Source: Gryllotalpicola daejeonensis
GTDB taxonomy: Bacteria; Actinomycetota; Actinomycetes; Actinomycetales; Microbacteriaceae
Length of the DNA: 64,000 bases
Direction: 5' to 3'
NCBI RefSeq assembly: GCF_039538145.1
Contig: NZ_BAABBV010000001.1
Span: 1,612,001 to 1,676,000 of the forward strand
Part shown: positions 8,302 through 16,558 of the stretch, in pieces
How positions within the stretch are numbered: the stretch's first letter is position 1
Layout: every line of letters starts with the position of its first letter
The notes under the pieces: generated by a model
What the model saw: only the letters and a program-made list of their open reading frames with translations
Told to the model about the DNA's origin: nothing
Databases searched by the model: none
Program-made: the position numbers and the translations under genes

Positions 8302-8660
8302 TAGAGGTCCTTACCTGACTTCTTGGCGTAGCGCACGCGGACGTTCTTGGTGACGCCGTCCTTGGTGACCGCCTCGACGCGGTGGCCGACGCGGGTCGGC
8401 TTCTTGGTCTCGGGGTCGACGAGCGCGACGTTGGAGATGTGGATCGGAGCCTCGACGGTCTCGAGACCACCGGTCTTCGAGCCGCGCTGGGTCTGGCCGA
8501 CCTTCACGTGCTTCGTGACGAAGTTGATGCCCTCGACGACGACGCGGTTCTCCTCGGTGATGACGCGCAGGACCTTGCCCTGCTTGCCACGGTCGCCGCC
8601 GCGCGCCTGGGTGGCGCCGGCGATCACCTCGACGAGGTCGCCCTTCTTGATCTTGGCCAT
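8301..8660 (-). CDS. rplX: 50S ribosomal protein L24
   Basis: A 119-residue assembly-initiator protein with an N-terminal KOW motif (KGDLVEVIAGATQARGGDRG) that binds 23S rRNA domain I, and a C-terminal zone with the conserved PIHISNVALVDP segment. It sits five bases after rplN and has one-base coupling to rplE. Confidence 0.97.
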   Translation of the reverse strand: MAKIKKGDLVEVIAGATQARGGDRGKQGKVLRVITEENRVVVEGINFVTKHVKVGQTQRGSKTGGLETVEAPIHISNVALVDPETKKPTRVGHRVEAVTKDGVTKNVRVRYAKKSGKDL

Positions 8661-8665
8661 GTGGA

Positions 8666-9034
8666 CTAAATCACCTCCGGGGCGAGCGAGACGATCTTCA
8701 TGAACTTCTTGTCGCGAAGCTCACGGCCGACCGGCCCGAAGATACGGGTGCCGCGCGGCTCGCCGTTGTTGTTCAGAACAACAGCGGCGTTCTCGTCGAA
8801 CTTGATGTACGAGCCGTCTGCACGACGGGTCTCCTTGACGGTGCGGACGATGACCGCCTTGACGACATCGCCCTTCTTGACGTTGCCGCCGGGGATGGCG
8901 TCCTTGACCGTGGCGACGATGACGTCGCCCAGGCCGGCGTAGCGGCGGTTCGAGCCGCCGAGCACGCGGATGGTGAGCAGCTCCTTGGCGCCGGTGTTGT
9001 CGGCGACCTTGAGACGCGATTCGGTCTGGATCAT
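8666..9034 (-). CDS. rplN: 50S ribosomal protein L14
   Basis: A 122-residue protein at the subunit interface (bridge B8). The start MIQTESRLKVADNTGAKEL and the signature GDVVKAVIVRTVKETRR followed by FDENAAVVLNNNGEPRGTRI fit the family exactly, as does the length. It overlaps the rpsQ stop by one base. Confidence 0.98.
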   Translation of the reverse strand: MIQTESRLKVADNTGAKELLTIRVLGGSNRRYAGLGDVIVATVKDAIPGGNVKKGDVVKAVIVRTVKETRRADGSYIKFDENAAVVLNNNGEPRGTRIFGPVGRELRDKKFMKIVSLAPEVI

Positions 9035-9333
9035 TACTTCGCCTTCTCCAGAATCTCGACCAGGCGCCAGCGCTTGGAGGCGCTCAGCGGGCGGGTCTCG
9101 TTGATGATGACGAGGTCGCCGATGCCCGCAGTGTTCTGCTCGTCGTGCGCCTTGACCTTCTTCGTGGTGCGCATGACCTTGCCGTACAGCGGGTGCTTCT
9201 TGCGGTCCTCGACCTCGACGACGATGGTCTTGTCCATCTTGTCGCTGACGACGTAGCCGCGGGCGGTCTTGCGGTAGTTGCGCGCCTCGGTGGCCTGCTC
9301 GGCGACCTCGGCCTCAGCCTTCTTGGTAGCCAT
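9034..9333 (-). CDS. rpsQ: 30S ribosomal protein S17
   Basis: A 99-residue OB-fold primary 16S-rRNA binder. Core motifs are GYVVSDKMDKTIVVEVE, KKHPLYGKVMRTTKKVKAHDE and GDLVIINETRPLSASKRWRL. About 15 extra acidic/Ala residues precede the core. It lies three bases downstream of rpmC. Confidence 0.97.
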   Translation of the reverse strand: MATKKAEAEVAEQATEARNYRKTARGYVVSDKMDKTIVVEVEDRKKHPLYGKVMRTTKKVKAHDEQNTAGIGDLVIINETRPLSASKRWRLVEILEKAK

Positions 9334-9336
9334 GGC

Positions 9337-9657
9337 TTATGCCTCCTCGGTCTCGGCGGGTGCCTCAGCGGCCTCCGCCTTCTTGCTGCTCTTCTTCGCG
9401 GCCGACTTCTTCGCGGGCGCCTCGGCCGGAGCCGGAACGGCACGGATGCCGAGCTCGCGCTCACGGATGACCGTGTAGATGCGAGCGATGTCGCGCTTCA
9501 CGGCGCGCAGGCGGCCGTGGCTCTCGAGCTGGCCGGTGGCCGACTGGAAGCGCAGGTTGAACAGCTCTTCCTTGGCCTTCTTGAGCTCGTCGGTGAGACG
9601 AGCGTCGTCGAACGTGTCGAGCTCGGCGGGTGCGAGCTCCTTGGAACCGATCGCCAT
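9337..9657 (-). CDS. rpmC: 50S ribosomal protein L29 with a C-terminal Ala/Lys/Glu tail
   Basis: A 106-residue L29, a coiled-coil protein near the exit tunnel where SRP and trigger factor dock. The normal core covers about residues 5-72 (ELFNLRFQSATGQL and KRDIARIYTVIRERE). Residues 74-106 are an added low-complexity tail rich in Ala, Lys, Glu and Pro. Most L29 proteins are 60-75 residues. It has a one-base junction with rplP upstream. Confidence 0.96.
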   Translation of the reverse strand: MAIGSKELAPAELDTFDDARLTDELKKAKEELFNLRFQSATGQLESHGRLRAVKRDIARIYTVIRERELGIRAVPAPAEAPAKKSAAKKSSKKAEAAEAPAETEEA

Positions 9658-10076
9658 TACGCGTCGCCCTCCTCGCGCTTGATGATGCGTGCCTTGAGGG
9701 GCAGCTTGTGGATGGCACGGGTCAGGGCCTCACGAGCGAGTTCCTCGTTGACGCCTGCGACCTCGAAGAGGACGCGACCCGGCTTGACGTTCGCGACCCA
9801 CCACTCGGGCGAGCCCTTACCGGAACCCATGCGGGTCTCGGCCGGCTTCTTGGTCAGCGGACGGTCAGGGTAGATGTTGATCCACACCTTGCCGCCACGC
9901 TTGATGTGACGCGTCATGGCGATACGAGCGGACTCGATCTGACGGTTGGTCACATAAGCGGGGCTCAGGGCCTGGATGCCGAACTCGCCGAAGCTGACCT
10001 TCGTGCCGCCGGTCGCCTGGCCGGAACGGCCGGGGTGGTGCTGCTTGCGGTGTGCAACCTTACGGGGGATCAGCAT
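9657..10076 (-). CDS. rplP: 50S ribosomal protein L16
   Basis: A 139-residue protein that organises the A-site side of the peptidyl-transferase centre. It has the conserved start MLIPRKVAHRKQHHPGRSG, the segment KVWINIYPDRPLTKKPAETR and the MGSGKGSPEWWVANVKPGR region. Its length is normal. It is coupled by one-base overlaps to rpsC and rpmC. Confidence 0.98.
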   Translation of the reverse strand: MLIPRKVAHRKQHHPGRSGQATGGTKVSFGEFGIQALSPAYVTNRQIESARIAMTRHIKRGGKVWINIYPDRPLTKKPAETRMGSGKGSPEWWVANVKPGRVLFEVAGVNEELAREALTRAIHKLPLKARIIKREEGDA

Positions 10077-10834
10077 TATGCCGTTGCTCCTTCCGCGACC
10101 GGTGCCTCAGCGTTGCGCGGGGCACGGCGGGGGCGGTCGCCTCGGTCGTTACGGTCGCGGCCGGGCCGGGAGGCCTGCTCGCGAGCGAGTTCCTTGTTGG
10201 TGATGTCGCCCTTGTAGATCCAGACCTTCACGCCGATGCGGCCGAAGGTGGTCTTCGCCTCGTAGAAGCCGTAGTCGATGTTCGCGCGAAGGGTGTGCAG
10301 CGGCACGCGACCCTCGCGGTAGAACTCGGAGCGGCTCATCTCGGCGCCGCCGAGGCGGCCGGAGACCTGGATGCGGACGCCCTTGGCGCCGGCGCGCTGC
10401 GCGCCCTGCAGACCCTTGCGCATCGCGCGGCGGAAGGCCACGCGGGCGGAGAGCTGCTCGGCGATGCCCTGGGCGACGAGCTGAGCGTCGGCCTCGGGGT
10501 TCTTGACCTCGAGGATGTTCAGCTGGATCTGCTTGCCGGTGAGCTTCTCGAGGTCAGCGCGGATGCGCTCGGCCTCAGCACCACGGCGGCCGATGACGAT
10601 GCCCGGGCGAGCGGTGTGGATGTCCACACGCACGCGGTCACGGGTGCGCTCGATCTCGATGCGCGAGACACCCGCGCGGTCGAGCGTCTTCGTCAGCAAC
10701 TGGCGGATCTTGATGTCCTCGCCGACGTAGTCGGCGTAACGCTGACCCGGCTTGGTCGAGTCCGAGAACCAACGCGACACGTGGTCCGTGGTGATGCCCA
10801 GACGGAAGCCGTAGGGGTTGACTTTCTGACCCAT
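10076..10834 (-). CDS. rpsC: 30S ribosomal protein S3
   Basis: A 252-residue protein lining the mRNA entry tunnel. It has an N-terminal KH type II domain (GIVIGRRGAEAERIRADLEKLTG) and the C-terminal S3 domain (FRRAMRKGLQGAQRAGAKGVRI). The last 35 or so residues are a basic then acidic disordered tail beyond the core. The start MGQKVNPYGFRLGIT is invariant. It overlaps rplV by one base. Confidence 0.98.
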   Translation of the reverse strand: MGQKVNPYGFRLGITTDHVSRWFSDSTKPGQRYADYVGEDIKIRQLLTKTLDRAGVSRIEIERTRDRVRVDIHTARPGIVIGRRGAEAERIRADLEKLTGKQIQLNILEVKNPEADAQLVAQGIAEQLSARVAFRRAMRKGLQGAQRAGAKGVRIQVSGRLGGAEMSRSEFYREGRVPLHTLRANIDYGFYEAKTTFGRIGVKVWIYKGDITNKELAREQASRPGRDRNDRGDRPRRAPRNAEAPVAEGATA

Positions 10835-11199
10835 TACTTCGTCCCTTCGTCCGGAGTGGCCAGGACCACGGTGATGTGGCTGGTGCGCTTGTTGATGCGG
10901 AAGGCACGACCCTGAGCACGCGGCTGGAAACGCTTGAGGGTGGTGCCCTCGTCGACGAATGCGCGCGAGATGTAGAGGTCCTGCTCGTCCAGGTACTGGT
11001 TCGAAGCATCCGCCTTCACACGAGCGTTGGCGATTGCGGACGCGACCAGCTTGTAGACCGGCTCGCTCGCGCTCTGGGGCGCGAACTTCAGGATGGCCAG
11101 GGCCTCCTGCGCCTGCTTGCCGCGGATCAGGTTGACGACGCGACGAGCCTTCTGAGGCGTGATGCGGATGTGTCGCACGCGTGCGATCGACTCCACCAT
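10834..11199 (-). CDS. rplV: 50S ribosomal protein L22
   Basis: A 121-residue protein whose beta-hairpin lines the peptide exit tunnel (FQPRAQGRAFRINKRTSHITVVL). The start MVESIARVRHIRITPQKARR is chosen because AGGAGGAG lies five to six bases upstream; the longer in-frame start at 11265 would overlap rpsS and adds non-conserved residues. The tunnel hairpin has no obvious macrolide-resistance insertion. Confidence 0.97.
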   Translation of the reverse strand: MVESIARVRHIRITPQKARRVVNLIRGKQAQEALAILKFAPQSASEPVYKLVASAIANARVKADASNQYLDEQDLYISRAFVDEGTTLKRFQPRAQGRAFRINKRTSHITVVLATPDEGTK

Positions 11200-11224
11200 T
11201 TCTTCTCCTCCTAACGTCGCCGGG

Positions 11225-11506
11225 TTAGCGGCGACGACCCTTCTTGTCGTCCTTCTCGTGTCCACGGAAGGTGCGGGTCGGTGCGAACTCGCCGAGCTTG
11301 TGACCGACCATGGTCTCGGTGACGAACACCGGGATGTGCTTGCGACCGTCGTGCACCGCGATGGTGTGGCCGAGCATGGCCGGGACGATCATCGAACGAC
11401 GCGACCAGGTCTTGATCACGTTCTTCGAGTTGGCCTCGTTCTGACGTGCCACCTTCTGAAGCAGGTGCTCGTCGACGAAGGGGCCCTTCTTGAGACTGCG
11501 GGGCAT
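11225..11506 (-). CDS. rpsS: 30S ribosomal protein S19
   Basis: A 93-residue 30S head protein, partner of S13. The sequence MPRSLKKGPFVDEHLLQKV, then SRRSMIVPAMLGHTIAVHDG, is diagnostic. Its length is normal. It lies between rplB (12 bases upstream) and rplV (25 bases downstream). Confidence 0.98.
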   Translation of the reverse strand: MPRSLKKGPFVDEHLLQKVARQNEANSKNVIKTWSRRSMIVPAMLGHTIAVHDGRKHIPVFVTETMVGHKLGEFAPTRTFRGHEKDDKKGRRR

Positions 11507-11518
11507 CTTCTAGTTCTC

Positions 11519-12358
11519 CTACTTCCGCTTCTTACCGGTGGGACGGCGACGAACGATGAGCTTGTCGCTTTCCTTGTTCGCGTGACGGGTGCGGCCCTCG
11601 GCCTGGCCCCAGGGGCTGACCGGGTGACGACCACCGGAGGTCTTGCCCTCACCACCACCGTGCGGGTGGTCGATGGGGTTCATCGCGACACCGCGAACGG
11701 TCGGGCGAACGCCCTTCCAGCGCAGACGGCCGGCCTTGCCCCAGTTGATGTTCGACTGCTCGGCGTTGCCGACCTCGCCGATGGTTGCGCGGCAGCGCGC
11801 GTCGACATTGCGGACCTCACCAGAGGGCAGACGCAGCTGGGCGTAGGGGCCGTCCTTCGCGACGAGGCGGACCGACGCACCGGCCGAGCGGGCCAGCTTG
11901 GCGCCGCCACCCGGCTTGAGCTCGATCGCGTGGACGACCGTACCCGTGGGGATGTTGCGCAGCGGCAGGTTGTTGCCCGGCTTGATGTCGGCGTTGGCGC
12001 CCGACTCGACGACGTCGCCCTGCTTCAGGCCGAGCGGCGCCAGGATGTAGCGCTTGGTGCCGTCGACGAAGTGCAGCAGCGCGATGCGCGCGGTGCGGTT
12101 GGGGTCGTACTCGATGTGGGCGACCTTGGCGTTGACGCCGTCCTTGTCGTTACGACGGAAGTCGATGACGCGGTACTGGCGCTTGTGGCCACCGCCGATG
12201 TGGCGGGTGGTGATGCGGCCCTGGTTGTTGCGACCACCGCTCTTGGACAGCGGGCGGAGCAGCGACTTCTCAGGCGTCGATCGGGTGATCTCAGCGAAGT
12301 CGGCAACGGACGAACCGCGACGACCGGGGGTCGTGGGCTTGTAGTTACGGATAGCCAT
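11519..12358 (-). CDS. rplB: 50S ribosomal protein L2
   Basis: A 279-residue core large-subunit protein required for subunit association and peptidyl transfer. It has the start MAIRNYKPTTPGRRGSSV, the RNA-binding segment RHIGGGHKRQYRVIDFRRN, and the functionally essential histidine motif NPIDHPHGGGEGK near the C-terminus. Its length is normal. Confidence 0.98.
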   Translation of the reverse strand: MAIRNYKPTTPGRRGSSVADFAEITRSTPEKSLLRPLSKSGGRNNQGRITTRHIGGGHKRQYRVIDFRRNDKDGVNAKVAHIEYDPNRTARIALLHFVDGTKRYILAPLGLKQGDVVESGANADIKPGNNLPLRNIPTGTVVHAIELKPGGGAKLARSAGASVRLVAKDGPYAQLRLPSGEVRNVDARCRATIGEVGNAEQSNINWGKAGRLRWKGVRPTVRGVAMNPIDHPHGGGEGKTSGGRHPVSPWGQAEGRTRHANKESDKLIVRRRPTGKKRK

Positions 12359-12374
12359 AGTTCTTCCTCTGCTC

Positions 12375-12671
12375 CTAGCCGACAGCCGTGAAGATGTCGA
12401 TGGAACCGGACTTGAGCGTGACGATGGCGCGCTTGGTGTCCTTGCGCTTGCCGATGCCGAAGCGGGTGCGGCGGGTCTTGCCCTGACGGTTCAGGGTGTT
12501 CACCGACGCGACCTCGACCTTGAAGATCGACTCGATCGCGAGCTTGATCTCGGTCTTGTTCGAGCGCGGGTCGACGACGAAGGTGTACTTACCCTCGTCG
12601 ATCAGGCCGTAGCTCTTCTCGCTGACGACCGGGGCGATGATGACGTCGCGCGGGTCCTTGTTGGCGGCCAT
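12375..12671 (-). CDS. rplW: 50S ribosomal protein L23
   Basis: A 98-residue protein at the tunnel exit that docks trigger factor and SRP. Conserved segments are DVIIAPVVSEKSYGLIDEGKY and NKTEIKLAIESIFKVEVASVN. It is coupled by a one-base junction to rplD. Confidence 0.97.
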   Translation of the reverse strand: MAANKDPRDVIIAPVVSEKSYGLIDEGKYTFVVDPRSNKTEIKLAIESIFKVEVASVNTLNRQGKTRRTRFGIGKRKDTKRAIVTLKSGSIDIFTAVG

Positions 12672-13315
12672 TACTTGGTCACCTCCTGGTTCTTGGTCTT
12701 CGCTGCGACGAACGAGTCGTACGCGGCCTGCGTGAAGACGACGTCGTCGCTGCGGAGCACGTCGTATGCGTTCAGCTGGTCGGCCGCGAGGACGTGCACG
12801 TTCGGCAGGTTGCGGACGGAGAGCCAGCCGGTCTCGTCAGCGGAGTCGAGCACGACGAGGACGTTCTTGCGAACACCGAGGCCGGCGAACAGCGCCTTGG
12901 CGGTCTTGGTCGACGGGGTGTCGACCGCGATGGCCTGCACGAGGTGCAGACGGCCAGCGCGGGCGCGGTCCGAGAGGGTGCCGAGCAGAGCAGCGGCGAT
13001 CATCTTCTTCGGGGTGCGCTGGTCGTACTTGCGCGGCACGGGGCCGTGGACGACGCCACCGCCGGTGTGCTCAGGTGCACGCACCGAGCCCTGGCGGCTG
13101 CGGCCGGTGCCCTTCTGCTTGAACGGCTTGCGACCCGCACCGGAGACCTCGCCGCGGTTCTTCGTCTTGTGCGTACCCTGGCGGGCAGCGGCGAGCTGGG
13201 CGACGACGACCTGGTGGATCAGCGGAACGTTGGTCTGGACGTCGAAGACCTCGGAAGGCAGCTCGACGGAGCCGGCCTTCTTACCCTTCACGTCGAGGAC
13301 GTCGAGAGTAGCCAT
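12671..13315 (-). CDS. rplD: 50S ribosomal protein L4
   Basis: A 214-residue protein with a long loop in the exit tunnel (KPFKQKGTGRSRQGS) and, in enteric bacteria, a repressor of the S10 operon. It starts MATLDVLDVKGKKAGSVELP. The tunnel loop is intact, without macrolide-type changes visible. It lies four bases downstream of rplC. Confidence 0.97.
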   Translation of the reverse strand: MATLDVLDVKGKKAGSVELPSEVFDVQTNVPLIHQVVVAQLAAARQGTHKTKNRGEVSGAGRKPFKQKGTGRSRQGSVRAPEHTGGGVVHGPVPRKYDQRTPKKMIAAALLGTLSDRARAGRLHLVQAIAVDTPSTKTAKALFAGLGVRKNVLVVLDSADETGWLSVRNLPNVHVLAADQLNAYDVLRSDDVVFTQAAYDSFVAAKTKNQEVTK

Positions 13316-13319
13316 GGTC

Positions 13320-13976
13320 TTAGGCTCCCTTCACTGCGTTGCGGACGAAGACGATGCGGCCGCGAGCACCGGGGACAGCGCCCTTGACGAGCAGCAGGCC
13401 CTTCTCGGCGTCGACCGAGTGCACCGTCAGGTTCAGCACGGTCACGCGCTCGCCGCCCATACGGCCGGCCATGCGCATGCCCTTGAACACGCGGCTCGGG
13501 GTCGACGAGGCGCCGATCGAACCGGGCTTGCGGTGGTTGCGGTGCGAACCGTGCGAGGCGGAGACGCCCTTGAAGTTGTGGCGCTTCATGACACCCGCGG
13601 TGCCCTTGCCCTTGCTGGTGCCGACGACGTCGACGAGCTGGCCGGCCTCGAAGGTGTCGCCAACGGCGAGCTCCTGGCCGAGCGTGTACTCGGAAGCGTC
13701 AGCGGTGCGCACCTCGGTGAGGTGGCGACGCGGGGTGACGCCGGCCTTCTCGAAGTGACCGGCGGTCGGCTGGTTGACCTTGCGGGGGTCGATCTGGCCG
13801 TACGCGATCTGAACCGCGTCGTAGCCGTCGACCTCGGGGGTGCGAATCTGGGTGACCACGTTCGGAGTGATCTCGACGACGGTGACGGGAATGAGCTTGT
13901 TGTTCTCGTCCCACACCTGGGTCATCCCGAGCTTCTTGCCCAGCAGGCCCTTGACGTTCTTGGTCTTTGCAGACAT
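13320..13976 (-). CDS. rplC: 50S ribosomal protein L3
   Basis: A 218-residue assembly-initiating protein. It has the start MSAKTKNVKGLLGKKLGMTQ, the loop GTSKGKGTAGVMKRHNFKG reaching the peptidyl-transferase centre, and RKPGSIGASSTPSRVFKGMRM. Its length is typical. It follows rpsJ by 15 bases. Confidence 0.98.
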   Translation of the reverse strand: MSAKTKNVKGLLGKKLGMTQVWDENNKLIPVTVVEITPNVVTQIRTPEVDGYDAVQIAYGQIDPRKVNQPTAGHFEKAGVTPRRHLTEVRTADASEYTLGQELAVGDTFEAGQLVDVVGTSKGKGTAGVMKRHNFKGVSASHGSHRNHRKPGSIGASSTPSRVFKGMRMAGRMGGERVTVLNLTVHSVDAEKGLLLVKGAVPGARGRIVFVRNAVKGA

Positions 13977-13991
13977 GTGTACCGGGCCCCC

Positions 13992-14303
13992 TTACAGCTT
14001 GATCTCGATGTTGACGTCGGCCGGCAGGTCGAGACGCATGAGCGAGTCGACGGCCTTCGGCGTCGGGTCGATGATGTCGATCAGCCGCTTGTGCGTGCGC
14101 TTCTCGAAGTGCTCGCGGCTGTCCTTGTACTTGTGGGGCGAACGGATCACGACGACCACGTTCTTCTCGGTCGGAAGCGGCACGGGGCCGACCACGGTCG
14201 CACCCGCGCGGGTGACCGTGTCGACGATCTTGCGTGCCGAGGTGTCGATGACCTCGTGGTCATACGACTTCAGTCGAATGCGGATCTTCTGTCCCGCCAT
14301 CAC
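13992..14303 (-). CDS. rpsJ: 30S ribosomal protein S10 (NusE)
   Basis: A 103-residue first gene of the S10 operon, both a 30S head protein and the transcription antitermination factor NusE. Motifs are KIRIRLKSYDHEVIDTSARKI and GPVPLPTEKNVVVVIRSPHK, and the length is standard. It is preceded by a 410-base leader/intergenic region and so marks the operon start. Confidence 0.98.
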   Translation of the reverse strand: MMAGQKIRIRLKSYDHEVIDTSARKIVDTVTRAGATVVGPVPLPTEKNVVVVIRSPHKYKDSREHFEKRTHKRLIDIIDPTPKAVDSLMRLDLPADVNIEIKL

Positions 14304-14713
14304 TGACTCGCTCTCGTGTAAGGCGTCTTACGAGCTTCCGGCTCGCATTGGACGCGACGTGCTCCGAACGGACTGCCGCTCGAAGCTCGTGGTGTAGCAC
14401 CACTGTTCGGTTTTCAACGCTTGGCCCCGACGCAATTCAGCCCGGGCACAGATGTGTCCGGGGCTTCCGTTGTCGGATTTTGGCGAGGTGTTCTGCTGCC
14501 CGCGGCCTAGCCTGAACCGAGCGAGTCGGCGGCTATGCACTGCCTGGCAGTGATTCGGTGAGAGCTGGGCCCGTCTGCCGAAATGTTGAACCATACAAGT
14601 TTGCCAGATGAATAGGGATGCTGCAACCCGGGCGTGTCGCGCATCGGCGCCCTTCCGCAGGGCACGAAAAAGGGGCTGAGCCCCGACCGGCTCAGCCCCC
14701 GTCTCAGCGCGGG
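14304..14713 (-). promoter_or_regulatory. S10-operon promoter and leader region
   Basis: A 410-base gap without a gene. A plausible but weak sigma-70-type element is TTGAAA with TACACC about 15 bases downstream on the minus strand (around 14391-14418). The leader can fold: CCCGG-CACA/TGTG-CCGGG arms at 14441-14463, CGAGC/GCTCG just before the ribosome-binding region, and CTCGT-GTAAG/CTTAC-GAG at about 14311-14334. Such a leader could host L4-type feedback, but no E. coli-like L4 structure is recognisable. The far end holds the terminator at 14667-14699. Confidence 0.4.
14667..14699 (-). terminator. Rho-independent terminator after the small exported-protein gene
   Basis: An 11-bp perfect stem (GGGGCTGAGCC at 14672-14682 with GGCTCAGCCCC at 14689-14699) is followed on the minus strand by five to six T residues. 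It lies 15 bases after the stop of the gene at 14714-15076 and insulates the S10 operon from it. Confidence 0.9.
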
Positions 14714-15076
14714 TCAGCCCCGCGAATCCACTCTGACCGCCTGTTGCTTGCGGGCCGCGAGCAGGCGTGCGGTTGCGATGCCGCCGGCACCCAGGGTGAG
14801 CGCGGATGCCACGAAGACGGTCATCCCGAGCGGGCGCGTCGTCTCGCCGGTCTCCGCGATCGGCACCAGCGCATCTTCGACGACAGGCACGATCGCCTCT
14901 TCGGCGATCGGCACCACGGCCTCGTACGCGGCAGGTGCCGGTTCAGCAGCCGCCGCAGCGACGGCAGGCCCACCCATGAGCACACCGGTCAAGAGAAGCC
15001 CCGCAGCTGCCGTCAGTGCGCCCGCGCGACGCAGCCCTCGGCGCCGCCCGCCGGATCGCGTCGAAGTGTCAGTCAT
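14714..15076 (-). CDS. Small exported protein with octad repeat and sorting-like C-terminus
   Basis: A 120-residue protein of unknown function. Residues 1-43 form a twin-basic signal peptide (RRRGLRRAGALTAAAGLLL, then Ala-rich cleavage region). Residues 53-77 carry three octads with the pattern VPIAE/VPVVE/VPIAE. The last reads IAETG at 73-77, followed by a hydrophobic stretch (about 85-104) and a basic tail (ARLLAARK). This layout resembles cell-wall sorting signals of the LAxTG type recognised by class E sortases, with Ile in place of Leu. The start MTDTSTRSGG is chosen for the AAGGGAA about ten bases upstream; an in-frame ATG lies 11 codons earlier. It stands alone between two terminators. 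A secreted or wall-anchored peptide is inferred. Confidence 0.7.
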   Translation of the reverse strand: MTDTSTRSGGRRRGLRRAGALTAAAGLLLTGVLMGGPAVAAAAAEPAPAAYEAVVPIAEEAIVPVVEDALVPIAETGETTRPLGMTVFVASALTLGAGGIATARLLAARKQQAVRVDSRG

Positions 15077-15150
15077 TGGATGTTCCCTTTCTCTCGGTGT
15101 CGAGAACATCCTAACACATGTTGTATCTATGTCGCATGCGGAAAGTGGGC

Positions 15151-15185
15151 AAAGAGAAAGGGGCCGAGCCCGAAGGCTCGACCCC
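15151..15185 (-). terminator. Rho-independent terminator after tuf
   Basis: An 11-bp stem (15160-15170 with 15175-15185; one G-U pair) is closed by a UUCG tetraloop and followed on the minus strand by TTTCTCTTT. It lies 25 bases after the tuf stop and ends the str operon. Confidence 0.93.
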
Positions 15186-15210
15186 TACTCTTCAGATCGA
15201 GTAAGAGAAC

Positions 15211-16404
<1,194 letters not shown>

Positions 16405-16462
16405 TGTGGGTCCTCCTCAGGACTCTCGTGTAGAAGCTGCGGCCAGCGTGCGCCGACCGGAC

Positions 16463-16468
16463 ATTCTA
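16463..16468 (-). promoter_or_regulatory. Candidate -10 element for a tuf promoter
   Basis: TAGAAT on the minus strand, about 60 bases before the tuf GTG, matches five of six consensus positions. The -35 region at 17-18 bases is poor (CCGTAA). A separate tuf promoter is common in bacteria and would explain the long spacer. Tentative. Confidence 0.3.
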
Positions 16469-16499
16469 CGGGGATCTTTTCTATGTTACGGGATATCGA

Positions 16500-16550
16500 C
16501 CGGGCGTTACAGCGCCCGGCTCGCGGCACCCGACTCGCGTCGGATGCCGC
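16500..16550 (-). other. Two consecutive strong hairpins between fusA and tuf
   Basis: Immediately after fusA, 16523-16550 folds into a 12-bp stem (one G-U pair) closed by a GCGA tetraloop. It is followed by 16500-16519, a 7-bp stem CCGGGCG/CGCCCGG. Neither has a U-tract. The pair may act as a partial terminator or RNA-processing barrier that sets the tuf to fusA ratio (inference). Confidence 0.5.
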
Positions 16551-16558
16551 GCCGGGGC

